From Asparagopsis taxiformis (lineage: Eukaryota > Rhodophyta > Florideophyceae > Bonnemaisoniales > Bonnemaisoniaceae): a DNA stretch of 64,000 nt. The stretch spans positions 1-64,000 of the forward strand of contig JALQPE010001717.1 in assembly GCA_030407315.1 (NCBI GenBank), read 5' to 3'. The translations under genes and the position numbers were made by a program. The stretch's first letter is position 1, and each line of letters opens with the position of its first letter. Under the pieces are notes generated by a model. The model had not been told where the DNA came from and did no database searches. It saw only the letters and a program-made list of their open reading frames with translations. This document shows, one piece after another, positions 32,215 to 43,660 of the stretch.

Positions 32215-33200
32215 GGAGTTTGAGTCTGACTATTTCCGTTTATGCGATATTTTTCCTTGGAAGCATGTTGACTCATGGTGTGTATTGAGCGGAGGATGGA
32301 AGAGAGGTACGTGAAGTTATGAAAGTATGCTGCGAGGGAAGGTTGGTTTAGAGTCTGACTGTTGTGGTTGATTCCGATGTTTTGTAGATGATGCAGGAAT
32401 GTTGATGACGGAAGGTAAGTTTCACTGAGCACCAAGACTTGTTTTGCGAAGATATGGACTGCTGACTTTGATTATTCATTGAAAGGTTTTTGGATCATGG
32501 TTTGTATTGTGTGTAGGATGGATGAGAGGTACATTCGCGAGTTCTCAGGGTATGTAGCGAGGGAAACGTTGCTTTTGAATCTGACTGTTGCGATTGATTC
32601 CGATGTTGCGTAGGTGATGGAGGAATAGTGATGACAGAAGGTAAGTCACACTGGGCGCCCAGTCCGGTTGTGCGAAGATGCGGAATGCTGACTAATTTTA
32701 TTGGCTACACGATTACATGACTTATGGTTTGTATTGTGTGCAGGATGGAACGGGTAAGGTAAGTGTGCGAGTTTTGAAGTAAGCAGCGAGGGAATGTTGG
32801 TTTTGAGTCTGACTATTTCCGTTGATGCGATATTTTTCATTGGAAGCCTATTGAGTCATGGTGTGCATTGTGTGGAGCGAAGGTAAGTGTGCGAGTTTTG
32901 AAAGTAAGCAGCGAGGGAAGGTTGGTTTCGGGTCTGACTGTTGTGGTTGATTCCGATATTGTGTAGGTGATGCAGGAATGGTGATGACGGAAGGTAAGTT
33001 TCATTGAGCGCCAGGATGTGTTTTGCGAAGATATGGACTGCTGACTTTGATTATTCATTGCAAGGTTTTTGGATCATGGTTTGTATTGTGTGTAGGATGG
33101 ATGAGAGGTAAGTAAGGGAGTTTCCTAGGATATCTGTCGTGGTAAGCGTTGGTTTTGAATCTGAATGTTGGGGTTGATGTTGTGTATGTGATGCAGGAGT
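32215..33200. repeat. Tandem repeat of about 220 bp
   Basis: Blocks such as 'atggtttgtattgtgtgtag', 'gcagcgagggaaggttggtt' and 'gtgatgacggaaggtaagt' recur at about 32275, 32500, 32724, 32858 and 33075. Most spacings are 217-226 bp and one unit is shortened to ~134. No gene is supported. Confidence 0.7.
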
Positions 33201-33549
33201 GGTGAAGCAGGAACGGCAGGACTCAAGGAGAGTGAAGAAGGGATGTAGGAAGATGGGGAATGAAGCTGTGAGGTGTTTCTGGTATGTGTATATTTTGGGG
33301 CATACGATAGAAGTGAGAGTGGGTTTCAAGTGGTGTAAGATTTTGCTGACCATGTTCGTGTTTGATGTCTTGATGATTTAATGGGCTGGGGTGGTGTCGA
33401 GGAAAGCGGGATGGAATTGGGAAGGAGCGGATTTTTTGTAATCAAGGTCGTGAGGGTTCTTGAAGTATGTGCGGATGGTGGTGCATGGCGTTCGGATGGT
33501 AGGGAGAACGCGATAGTGAGGGAGATGGGTGATCGACGATATGCTGACA

Positions 33550-33737
33550 GGTATTTTGTATTCTGGCTGGATACGTATTTCGTATTCTGGCTGGATACAT
33601 ATTCCGTATTCTGACTGGATACGTATTTCGTATTCTGGCAGGATATATATTCCGTATTCTGGCTGGATACGTATTTCCTATTCTAACCGCGTATTTATTT
33701 CCTATTCTGACCAGATATGTATTTCCTATTCTAGAGA
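33550..33737. repeat. 24-bp minisatellite, about eight units
   Basis: The unit 'gtattctggctggatacgta' plus 'tttc' repeats with small changes. The period is a multiple of three, so it reads as eight-residue repeats in several frames. Confidence 0.8.
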
Positions 33738-33857
33738 GACGTATTGTATACCAGCAGTTTCGTAAATGAGAGAATAAAATACGGTCCGATATGGGCCCTG
33801 AATTTATCATCCGCTGTAATTTCTTCCCTCCCGGTTTTCGCTGATATATTGTATACT

Positions 33858-33986
33858 GGATGTCGGGTCCTAGTATTCCGCCATATGTACTAGAGAAAGT
33901 GGATGTCGGGTCCTAGTATTCCGCCAAACGTACTAGAGAAAGTGGATGTCGGGTCCTAGTATTCCGCCATATGTACTAGAGAAAGT
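33858..33986. repeat. 43-bp tandem repeat, three units
   Basis: The unit starts 'ggatgtcgggtcctagtatt' at 33858, 33901 and 33944. A GC-rich hairpin ('gacgtccgcatcc' with 'ggacgcggacgt') follows at about 33988-34033. Confidence 0.85.
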
Positions 33987-34204
33987 GGACGTCCGCATCC
34001 AAAAATTTTTTATTTTTTTTGGACGCGGACGTTCATTTGTTCTAGTAAATCTCGGGGCCGACTAGGACCCGTACTAGAGAGACTGGACGTCCGCGTCCAC
34101 TTCCGAAAACACAGATGTTGACACATGCTGTGTGCTGTGACGAAGTAGAGACAGACCCCCTCACTTCCATCTGCACGCAATAGTCTGACCTCGTCGCATG
34201 GGTC

Positions 34205-34543
34205 ATGAAACGCGGTCGCACCAAGCACTGGACTGCCGCCGAAATCGAAAGCCTCCACAACTCCATTTCCTATTTCAAACAATCAATGCTCTCCACCCTC
34301 GGCCCATTCCACACCACAGGTCTCAAAACTTTCAAGTTCCATCTTCTTGACCATCTTCCCGGTGACTTGCAGAGATATGGCGCCCTGGAACACATTGATG
34401 CAGGCCCCTACGAACACTTGCATCTTCTGTTCAAACAGAGTTATAGGAAAACCTCTCGAAGGCGCTCTGTGGTGCAATTTAAGTTGGTCGATGGAACCGA
34501 TGCGAGCGCGCGCGTTTACGTTAGTCCGCAAGCATCCGTTTGA
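34205..34543 (+). pseudogene. Transposase C-terminal fragment (Plavaka/KDZ-like)
   Basis: A 112-residue ORF with TGLKTFKFHLLDHLPGDLQR and EHIDAGPYEHLHLLFKQSYR. This resembles the region carrying the last catalytic glutamate and the following H..K of Plavaka-like transposases. No N-terminal part is present on this strand, and CpG-rich retrotransposon DNA begins right after it, so it is probably a remnant into which the chromovirus inserted. Confidence 0.5.
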
Positions 34544-34549
34544 GTTAGT

Positions 34550-35852
34550 TTAGTAAGCGAGCGTACGCGTGGCGCCTTGATTACGTGTCACGGAGCGTCA
34601 AAGCGAGCGCGTGCGCGCGTACGTTGCCACGAAACCGCGAGCCGCGCCACGTGTAGCGATTTCCGCGAATTTCCCTTTATTTCCCTTTTTTGGGTTTTTT
34701 ATGACGAAAGTCTTTTTCCCAAAATATTTCCCTTTTTGCGTGCGAGCGTGCGGCCGCCGCCGGCCGGCCACACAAGGACAGCCTGTCCCAAGTAAGTTAG
34801 CTATTAGTGGTCGCATGGCTTCGCACCCTACCAATAAACAGTCAGCACTTTCGCAGCTACGAGTTAAGCGTTGAGCGCGTCGCGAGGACCGATTGCGTTA
34901 CGACGTTGCGTGCGGATTGCTCACGATCGCCGACGTACGTGCGCGCGCGCCGCGTTTACCGACCGTCGAATTGCGTCGCACCGCGAGACCGCGCGTTGCG
35001 TCGCATACCGCTAGGCCAGGGATTTACGACCCCTGCGTGGATCGTGTTGAGCTCGAGTTTACTCGGTGATCTCACCTTGAGATCACGGCTTGCGCCGGCC
35101 CGCGAATCCCGTGTTGCGATCGACCCTGCGCGTTCCGCCGTTGTACCACCCGATCGCCTCCGCGACCGAGCGACGTGCGAAACGCAAGTTCACGAGCGCA
35201 TTACGGTTCAACACGCCCTGACAAGGCAAGCGATTCTAGAACTCTCTTAGTGACTGCCATCCCGGCTGGTCCTACAACTGGTCTCTCGACCTAGAATTGC
35301 GCGAACCGACGTGCGAACTCAGCGAAGAACAGAAACTCCGCTTGGGGAAACACGGGACGCCAAACCTATCGCTTACTCTAACTTTCCCTTTCTCCGTTCG
35401 TCGTGCGCGACAGCGAGGGCGATTGACGCGTGCGCGCGTATCGCTATCCCGGAAGCGGTGCTATAGCCTCTCTGGTTTGTATAGCTACCCTACCTCTACT
35501 ACGACGATTCGCAGCGCGGAACGACGCGATCGACGACGCAGCGCGTGCGCGCGCTAGTTCGCAACCCTAACGCGGGTTCGGCGGTGCCGAAAATATTGGG
35601 TTCGCGGACGATCGAGACCCGTCTTTGCGCGTTCCGAGCGAGGAAGAAGCCCTCCTGCGAGCGAACTCGTCCCCCTCACCCCTACTACGCGCGCCCGATA
35701 CGCAGACAATTTTCGGGAAGCGCTTCCCTTTTTACTTGCCAATTTTTCGACGCGCCGACGCGAGATTTTGACGCGCGCCGAATTCCCCTTTCTCCCTTCC
35801 CATCATCCCTTTTTCCCTTTTCCCTAGGCGACGATCGAACGCGACCGCGCCG
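34550..35852 (+). other. 5' leader and possible LTR region of the chromovirus
   Basis: Composition changes abruptly to CpG-rich at about 34550. 'ccaataaacagtcagcactt' near 34830 could be a poly(A)/R region, and 'tggtcctacaactgg' near 35260 could be a primer-binding site. I could not find a matching second LTR downstream, so LTR boundaries are not assigned. Confidence 0.4.
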
Positions 35853-37889
35853 ATGGATCCCCCTACGCGCGAGCGATCGAACGCGCCGACCGAACCGCCG
35901 CCAGTCGCGTCGCAAACGCACGCAGTCGACGCACTGGTCGCTTCACACATCCCTGACCCTACCGCTTCCCCGTGGCCGCCGCTACCGACGCAAGCGCTCG
36001 CGAGCATTGACGACGACGCGCAAACGTCCGACGATGGCGCCGCAACGAAGCGCGAGGCCGAGTTCCGCGTTTCCGACGTGCACGCTACGCCGTCCGCAAC
36101 GCTTCCGAGCTTGGTTCGACAAGTAGTGGACGACCCTACGTTCCAATGCATGCTCCAGGCAGAAGTCCGAGCGGCTGTGGACCGCGCCATCAAGGGCCAA
36201 TCACGTGGATTGACGGCTCAGATGAGGGCGCAAGTTCACAACCTAATCGTCACTACGATGGACTCCCGCGAGGAGCACAATACCGACCGCGCGAGCGCCG
36301 TTACGCGCGAAAACCGAACGCGAACCGCAGCGCGCGCGACTCCGACGAACTACGCGCGTAACGCGGATCCCGAAGGATGGCTGGAACTGGCGCGCCAGGA
36401 CCTGTCATTCGATGATCACCCGCGCTCGAATAGCGACGACGGACCCGCGCACCCCGGGCTGGTAGAGATCCAGCCGTTGAACGAGCTGTTCACGCGCGCG
36501 CTTTCGTACCGCACGTATCGCTTGCGAAATACGGACAGCGCGTTTAATCGGGAAATCGCGAGCGAACTGGCCAACACTGCGAAGATAGTGCGCCATTCTA
36601 TGCAAGGAGAGAATTTCACGGGCACTGACGGAATCGCGGTACTATCGTTTCTGAAGTACTTCAAGAGCGCATGCGACGACACTGGCGTATCCGAAGGCGC
36701 AGCGCTTCCGATTCTCAAGTATTTCCTGGCCGACGAAGCGCGCGACACGTTCCAAACATACGTGGGACGAACGTTCCGAGGAGCGCGCGCGGGCGTCGAT
36801 TCGATTACGTGCTACGCGGAAGCCGTTCAGTGGCTCTTACTAACCTACGCGCGCGAAGGCGACGTTGCGCAAGCGTACCGCGACGTGGCGCAACAAACGC
36901 AAGACCCGAAGGAAACCGAAACGCAGTTCGCTACGCGATTACGACGACGAGCGCTGCGCTGCGGCGACGCGTTTAGCGAGCGAACACTTGTTTCTATTTT
37001 CGTCGATGGTCTACGCCCCTACGCGCAACACCTCGTGCGGGACGCGCTGTCTCGTGACCCGCGGCGATACACCTTTCGAGAGCTAGTCTCTATGGCGCAG
37101 AGCCACGGGGACACGCACCGAGCGATGACGCCGACGATGAGCGCGCGACCGCTACTGCGACGAACGCCTGCGCTCTACGTAGACGAGGACGAGACACCGA
37201 TGATGCAAGCTCTGACCGTGGGGCACACCCCACCATCAGGCTTCTCATCGCCAAACGTCTCAACCTCCGCCGCGACACCGCACGCTCCGCGCGAACGGAA
37301 GTTCTCGACTCCGAGCCCCATGCGAAGTCCGACCTCGCTTGGCACTCCTTCGTCGAACTACCGCACGCCACGCTCGCGCGACGCCTCGCCCGCCGACCGC
37401 TCACGACGCACTGCGCATACCGACGACCGGGAACGCGAACGCGCGGGACCGTACACGGCGCACATACCGCGCGCGACTTACCCACCGCCTATCGTGAGGC
37501 AGACGGCACCGGCCGACAAGTCTCGCACGGCAGCGTTCCGATGCCTGATATGCAGGAAGTTCGGGCACCCGATGGTGAATTGCCCACTGCTCTCGTCCGA
37601 GCAGCAGGCCGCGATTCGCGAAATGCATAGCCACGCGCGCCTAACGCCCGAAGAACTGAACCTGCAGCGCAACGTTCAGGTCTTCGAAGTCTCCGCGCAC
37701 GCCGACGCGAACGAGAGCGAGCGACAGCGCGTCGACGGCAACGAGCGAACGCGCGAAAACGAGGGCGCACGCGAGCGCGAGCGCGAAAACGATCGGACGC
37801 GCGAATACGACGCGCATGACAGCGAGCAGCTCACGCCCCACTCGGTTCGTTTTGCAGAAGACCCGGGAAACGCCTACGAGGAGCGGTAG
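35853..37889 (+). CDS. gag: Chromovirus Gag polyprotein
   Basis: A 678-residue ORF from ATG 35853. Residues ~200-420 match the capsid region of Ty3/gypsy Gag (LPILKYFLADEARDTFQTYV, YRDVAQQTQDPKETETQFAT, TLVSIFVDGLRPYAQHLV). A CCHC zinc knuckle (CLICRKFGHPMVNC) lies near residue 565. The tail is rich in Arg/Glu. The last codons hold a -1 frameshift site (37865-37871), and the protease frame lies one base back. Gag packages the element RNA in cytoplasmic particles. The ORF is uninterrupted. Confidence 0.85.
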   Translation: MDPPTRERSNAPTEPPPVASQTHAVDALVASHIPDPTASPWPPLPTQALASIDDDAQTSDDGAATKREAEFRVSDVHATPSATLPSLVRQVVDDPTFQCMLQAEVRAAVDRAIKGQSRGLTAQMRAQVHNLIVTTMDSREEHNTDRASAVTRENRTRTAARATPTNYARNADPEGWLELARQDLSFDDHPRSNSDDGPAHPGLVEIQPLNELFTRALSYRTYRLRNTDSAFNREIASELANTAKIVRHSMQGENFTGTDGIAVLSFLKYFKSACDDTGVSEGAALPILKYFLADEARDTFQTYVGRTFRGARAGVDSITCYAEAVQWLLLTYAREGDVAQAYRDVAQQTQDPKETETQFATRLRRRALRCGDAFSERTLVSIFVDGLRPYAQHLVRDALSRDPRRYTFRELVSMAQSHGDTHRAMTPTMSARPLLRRTPALYVDEDETPMMQALTVGHTPPSGFSSPNVSTSAATPHAPRERKFSTPSPMRSPTSLGTPSSNYRTPRSRDASPADRSRRTAHTDDRERERAGPYTAHIPRATYPPPIVRQTAPADKSRTAAFRCLICRKFGHPMVNCPLLSSEQQAAIREMHSHARLTPEELNLQRNVQVFEVSAHADANESERQRVDGNERTRENEGARERERENDRTREYDAHDSEQLTPHSVRFAEDPGNAYEER

Positions 37890-37907
37890 CGGGTGGGCCG
37901 GCTCCTC
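37865..37907 (+). promoter_or_regulatory. -1 ribosomal frameshift signal between gag and protease
   Basis: The heptamer GGGAAAC (37865-37871) is in phase as G GGA AAC in the gag frame, 15 nt before the gag TAG. Six bases later a 7-bp stem GAGGAGC (37878-37884) can pair with GCTCCTC (37901-37907) around a 16-nt loop that includes the stop codon. The protease frame is open across this point in the -1 frame. Sequence, spacing and phase all fit a classical signal. Confidence 0.8.
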
Positions 37908-38434
37908 CTCACTCAACGGATACGCGACGCGCGACGACGCAACCACCGCGCGAAAAACCGCCTCCGTTACCACCCGAAACAGTGGTCCTGTTTCAGACCC
38001 CTACCGCGAACTACAAACTCGAGACCCGCGTCGGGTATAATCAACGCACGGCCACCGCGGTGACCGCCGTGCTTGATACTGGCGCAGGCCCGAGCCTCAT
38101 TCGCGAAAACGTACTAGGCGCAGACTGGAAGCACCACGCTACGCCGCCGACGCTGCGCTGCGCGATTATCGACGCGAACGGACGACGCCTCGCGCCAAAC
38201 GCGTCGCTGCGACTTAGCGTTTTTCTAGGTGCCCGAGCGCATCTCCAAACCTTTTTGGTGATGCCACGCTTATCCGTCCCATGTATCTTGGGAGCGGACT
38301 TCATCGACCGCGTAGTCGAAATTATCTACACTGGACCGCAGCGCGCGTTGCGAACCCGCTATGGCGACCACGTCCCGATGCTTCCGCGTACGCCGACGAA
38401 ACCGCGCCGCGCGCCGACCGCGAAGACGACCTGA
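37890..38434 (+). pseudogene. Chromovirus protease
   Basis: Frame -1 relative to gag. VTAVLDTGAGPSLI holds the aspartic protease active site (DTGA), and CILGADFID is the second conserved strand. The enzyme would cut the element's polyproteins. A TGA ends the frame at 38432-38434. The same frame then continues with typical linker sequence (VVPATNLYAQKLL, VPFRVQVHNAGTRLQVLPKG), so this stop is probably a nonsense mutation in a former protease-pol polyprotein. Confidence 0.7.
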
Positions 38435-38809
38435 CCCACAAGCTTCGCGCCTATTCGCGCTGCGCGCCGCACATCGATTCCGCCGAACGCGACGCGAGCG
38501 ATCGACGTTACCACGAGCGCTGAAGGGCGCTGCATCGTAGTTCCCGCGACTAACCTCTACGCGCAGAAACTACTCCGTTTAACCAACGGGGAGACGATGG
38601 TTCGAAGGAATGTACCCTTCCGAGTACAGGTACACAACGCTGGCACTCGTCTACAAGTATTGCCCAAAGGAATGAAGGTAGGCACCGCCGTGCCCAACCC
38701 CGTGGGGTGTCTACAAGTCGCTCAGGAAGCGCCGGACCCGCAAGACCGACCGCCCGACGACGCGACGCAACGTTACGACACCGCCGGACCCGCGCGAGAC
38801 TGACGAAAT

Positions 38810-41020
38810 TGCGAGCGCGACGCCGCCTTGGGAAGAACTCTTACGCGCGACGCTACGCGACGAGCGAGTAGACGACGACCTGCACGCGGAAATTATCGAG
38901 ATGCTACGAAAGCATGAGAGCATGTGGAGCGGCACGCTGGGAGCCATTAACGCGACGGAGCACCGCATCGAGCTGGTTCCGGGGGCGACCCCCGTGAACC
39001 AACCGCCGTATCGCGCCGGACACGCGTCGCGCGAAATTATCCGTACGCAAGTGGAGAAGATGCTCCACGCTGGAGTAATCGAACCCGCTACGTCGGAATG
39101 GGCGAGCCCGGTCGTGGTCGTGCCTAAGAAGGACGGGACCTCCCGCTTCTGCATCGACTACCGCCGCTTGAACGCCGCCACCGTGAAGGACGCGTACCCG
39201 ATTCCGCGCATGGACGATTGCGTCGATTCGCTCGGTAACGCGACAGTTTTCACGACGCTGGACTGCAACTCGGGATACTGGCAAATCCCAGTAGCGCACG
39301 CCGACCGCGATAAGACTACGTTTACGTCGCACGTCGGTACGTACCGCTTTCGCCGCATGCCTTTCGGACTTTCGAACGCGCCCGCGACGTTTCAGCGCGC
39401 GCTCGACATTTTGCTCGCGAACGTGAAGTGGCAACATTGCCTTGTCTACCTGGATGACGTAATCATCTTCTCCGCCGACGTAAACGCGCACGTGCACCAC
39501 GTCGACGAGATACTGGGAATCCTCGGACGCGCAGGCGTTTCGCTGAAATTCGCGAAGACCGAGTTCTTCAAGCGCTCGGTGGACTACCTGGGACATACTA
39601 TTTCGCCTGGGAAGCTCTCCGTACCGACGACGAAGTGCGACGCGCTGCGCGATGCGACGTACCCGACGACGAAGACGCAGCTGCGAAGTTTCCTAGGAAC
39701 TTGCAACGTATACCGCCGATTCGTCGAGAAATTCGCGTTCGTCGCGGCGCCGCTTACGCAGTTGCTAAAGAAGGACCAAGGAGACAACTTACCCGCGCCG
39801 ACGCCGGAGCAAACGCGCGCGTTCGAATCATTGCGACAAGCGATGTTGTCTCCACCAATCCTCCGTCTACCGCGCGAAGGGCACCCGTATGTGCTCGATA
39901 CAGACGCGTCGCAAGGGCAAATCGGATGCGCGCTACTTCAGCTAGACGCGGACGACGACGTACTACATCCAGTCGGATACTGGTCGCGCACGCTTAACGA
40001 CGCGGAGCGCAACTATTCGACGACGGAACGCGAATGCCTCGCAGTCGTATGGGCAGTCTTGCTATTACGCGCATACTTGGAAGGACGAAAGTTCACGGTT
40101 CGCACCGACCATAATTCGTTGCGTTGGATCCTGAACATGACGTCCGCGGAAGGACGACTCGCGCGCTGGAGATTGCGACTCGCCGAGTTCGAATTCGACG
40201 TCGAATACAAGAAGGGAAAACGCCACGTTATCGCCGACGCGCTCTCGCGAATGGCCACGCGAAGCTGCGACGAGACGGAAATACCGGACGAGATACCCTG
40301 TTTCGGCGCCGCGAACATCGTCGAACCGCACGCGAACGCATGCGACCGAACCGACGCTGCGCTATTATGCGACTACGCAGAATACTACCCGAGCTTGGCC
40401 TGCCTACTGGCAACTCGGTCGTGTATCGAGCCGCCCGTATCCACTGACGAGTGGATTCGCGAACAGGCGACGGACGAATTCTGCCAGAACGCGAGACGCG
40501 ACGTCGAAACCGCGCCGCGTTCGCGCTTCCATCTGTCCCCCGACGGGATACTAATGAGGACCGCTCCGCTCGACGACGCGACGCAGATAGTTGTGCCCGA
40601 AGCGATAAAAGGACGTATTCTGCGAGCGAACCATTACGCGGTAACTGCAGGGCACCCGGGCGCGCGACGCATGTACGACGCAATTCGACGCGCGTATTAC
40701 TGGCCGATGATGAGCGTAGACGTCTACACCACGGTGAGACAATGCGATGCGTGCGCGCGCAACCGCGTTACGCAATATCGCCATACGAACGCCCTGAAGC
40801 TATTCCCCGCGACGCGCCCGCTCGAAGACGTCGCTATTGATATTCTGGGACCGCTGCCCGAGACCCCGCGCCAACGCCGCTTCGTACTCGTAATCGCCGA
40901 TCGCTACAGCAAGCTCTGTCGACTCATCGCGCTCGGACGCGTATCCGCGCTCGCCGTCGCAAAAGCGTTTTGCCGAGATTGGGTCTTCGTTTACGGACCG
41001 CCGCGCACGCTATTTCAGAT
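38810..41020 (+). pseudogene. pol: Chromovirus reverse transcriptase, RNase H and integrase N-terminus
   Basis: The ORF is open from about 38804; the first ATG is 38901. RT motifs are SPVVVVPKKDGTSRFCIDYR, LDCNSGYWQI, FGLSNAPATFQ and the catalytic VYLDDVIIFS. RNase H follows (YVLDTDASQGQIGCALLQ, STTERECLAVVWAV, TDHNSLRWIL). The integrase zinc finger (NHYAVTAGHPGARRMY, CDACARN) and first catalytic aspartate (AIDILGPLP) come next. The frame differs from protease by one base, and the proper frame is lost again at about 41018, just before the second catalytic aspartate. Two indels thus bracket the block, and this copy cannot make a complete Pol. Confidence 0.85.
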
Positions 41021-42133
41021 AACGGACCGCAGTTCCGCTCGAAGCTGTTTCAGGAAACGTGCGCGCTAATGGGAACGCGTAACATCTTCACGACTACCTA
41101 TCACCCGCAATCGAACGGGCAAGTCGAGCGCATGAACCGCACCATCGTCGCGACGCTGCGCCATTACGTCGACGAAGAGCGAAAGAATTGGGACGAGCAC
41201 CTAGACGCGCTGGCGTACGCATACAATCGCGCGATACACCGCTCGACGAATACGTCGCCGTTCGAACTTACGCTCACGCGCTACCCCGTATCGCTGGGGA
41301 CGGAGCAGGTCGACACGATTCGCAGCACGCCGTTCCTCCGCATGGAGTTTCTCGCGAAGCTATCCGACGCGTACGCGCGCGCAGCGAACGCGTTGAAGAA
41401 AGCGCAGGCAAGATACAAACGGGACTTCGACCGCGGCGCACGCACGGTGAACAAGAGCATCAAGGTTGGCGACCAAGTATATCTGGACACTCGCGCGGGA
41501 GCGATGACACGAACGCAGCGCGACGACGGAACGCGCCCTTCGAAGTTGGACTATCCCGTGTCGGGACCCTTCCCGGTCACCAGCTGCCGGGGGCACACTT
41601 ACGAAATCATAATTGACGGCGTGCCCGAACTCGTCAGCTCCGACCGTATTCGCCTAGCACCGCGCAACGCGACGCGCGCGCCGGTTACGCCAAGCGGCGA
41701 AGAAGGGGGGACTGAAGCGGAGGACACAAGCGACGCAGCGCGACGTGACGAACGCGTACTCGAGGACGCACGCAAGGTCAATCCTGAAGCAGGATACGGG
41801 ACACGGGAGTTCATGATTGACAGATTGACGGCTGAAGGTGTCGACGACACCGGTGCGCCCGTATTCCGTGTACGCTGGAAGGGCTTCTCTCCGCGCGACG
41901 ACACTTGGGAGCCCGAAAGCTCGTTACCCGCGCCCATCGTTGCCCGTTTCCGCCGCGACCGCGGACGCTCCGCCTCTGAAAACACTGCGCGCAACACCGA
42001 GGTTGACGCCACGTCACCGCGCAATCGTAGAAAGCGACCGGCACGCGGCGACGCCCCACGTATAACGCCACCTAGCCGCGCGAGCGCACGCATCGCGAGT
42101 CGACGAACGCCTTCGCATGCACCGCGCAACTGA
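41020..42133 (+). pseudogene. pol: Chromovirus integrase C-terminal part with chromodomain
   Basis: In the same frame as protease. SDNGPQF supplies the second aspartate and NGQVERMNR the glutamate of the DDE triad. HPQSNGQ, AYNRAIHRSTNTSPFEL and the GPF-like SGPFPVTSCRG follow. At the C-terminus (~41800-41950) is a chromodomain: REFMIDRLTAEG, VFRVRWKGFSPRDDTWEPES. Chromodomains direct integration to marked chromatin, which places the element among chromoviruses. The last ~60 residues are basic. The frameshift at ~41018 separates it from the rest of Pol. Confidence 0.85.
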
Positions 42134-42780
42134 CGCGCGGAACGGGGCTGAACACGCCAGTTACGCCCAGCGGAACCGACGCGTAGATAAACACGCGGGC
42201 CAAGCCTCCCATCGCCACCTGTCGTCGCACGACGCGCAGCTGCGCCACCGTTTGCCACGCAATTGCTTCCATCGTATGCCGCGCAACCGTTCGACGCAAC
42301 GCGACCGCGCTTGACCGACGCCACGCAATCGCGTTCATCTTTTGCCGCACAATCGCCAAGCGTCGCATCGCCGCGCTACCACGCAATCGTTGTCACCGCG
42401 CAACCGTCGCCTGTCGTTGCACGCCGCGCAACCGCACCATCGCTACCACGCAATCTTTGTTGTCGTTCGCCGCGTAATCGTTTTGTCGGACGCCGCGCGT
42501 TCGTTTCGTCGTTCGCCGCGTAATCGTTTTGTCGGACGCCGCGCATTCGTTTCGTCGGACGCCGCGCAACCGCGTCACCGAACGCTACGCAAACGTCGCA
42601 TCTCGTCGAACGCCACGCAATCGCTTCGTAGAACGCCATGTAATCGCTTCGTTGAACGCCACGCGACCGCGCTTTATCGTCGCCGCGCAACGCGCACATC
42701 GTCATTTGCCACGCAGTCGCCGAATCGTCGTTTGCACCGCGCGTAAGGCGCCAACCACGCGAGTGACTAAGCCTTTCACG
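42134..42780. repeat. Degenerate CpG-rich tandem repeats after pol
   Basis: Short units around 'cgccgcgcaatcgttt' and 'cgtcggacgccgcgca' repeat with changes at about 20-27 bp spacing. One longer piece ('tcgttcgccgcgtaatcgtt', near 42460 and 42515) is nearly exactly duplicated. Probably 3' untranslated element sequence. Confidence 0.6.
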
Positions 42781-43430
42781 AACCGAAAGCTGCGAGCTGA
42801 CTCGCCGATGACGTCTGATCACCTGAGGGGCCGCAGAACGCGCTACACTCACAGTGCGTTTTTCGCGCGAAAATTGGAGCGACTCCGATAATTGACCGCA
42901 CGCGATGCGCGCCGGTTGGCCCAGGCATTGTAGCCGTAGGGCTGTCCCGGAAAATTGGCCGCCTGCAAATTGCCACTGATTGGGACTGACGCATTGCGCC
43001 ACTCTCGCGCGAGCGCTACACTGGAATCCGCCGCCGGCCGCCGAAAAAAATCGCGCGGAAATTGCGTGCAAATGCAGCGGAATAACCGGGCCAGAAAAAA
43101 AATCGAGCCAAAAAAATCGCCCAGAAATTGGGTTCGATTTTGGCCGAAAGACCGGGCCATTTGATCAAGTTAAAAATATCGGCTCAGAAATTCCACTTGG
43201 AATTTTTGGCGCCAAATTTTTGATCAATCCGTTGCTGGCCAGCCCCGCGTGTCACCGGTAGCGCGTTCTAATTGGTGCGCTTCCTGGCCGAACGAATCTC
43301 GCGATCGCCGACGCATTCGGCGTATGAGGAGTGTGCAACGCAAACCGCCACCCACGTGCGCGTTCGGAGGGAACTGGAGCCGGAAAATACGCCTCGCTAG
43401 AACTATACCACCGGTAGACTGACCCCGAAA
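42781..43430. other. CpG-rich stretch without gene
   Basis: It includes a run of AT-interrupted 'aaaattggccg'-like words near 42950-43220. I found no LTR match to the 34.5-35.3 kb region. Confidence 0.4.
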
Positions 43431-43660
43431 CGCGACGAAACGCGACGAAACGCGACGAAACGCGACGAAACGCGACGAAACGCGACGAAACGCGACGAAA
43501 CGCGACGAAACGCGACGAAACGCGACGAAACGCGACGAAACGCGACGAAACGCGACGAAACGCGACGAAACGCGACGAAACGCGACGAAACGCGAACGAA
43601 ACGCGGACGAAATGCGAACGAAAACGCGAACGAAAACGCGACGAACGCGCGACGATAAGC
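43431..43660. repeat. Decamer satellite (cgcgacgaaa)n
   Basis: Sixteen perfect copies of CGCGACGAAA run from 43431 to 43590, then decayed 'cgaacgaaa' variants to about 43660. The perfection suggests recent slippage or a selected array. Confidence 0.95.

Noticed and set aside
43431..43600. CRISPR-like array
   Set aside because: Units are 10 bp with no unique spacers; it is a simple satellite. The 38-bp palindromes at 0.4-12 kb also lack variable spacers of uniform length.
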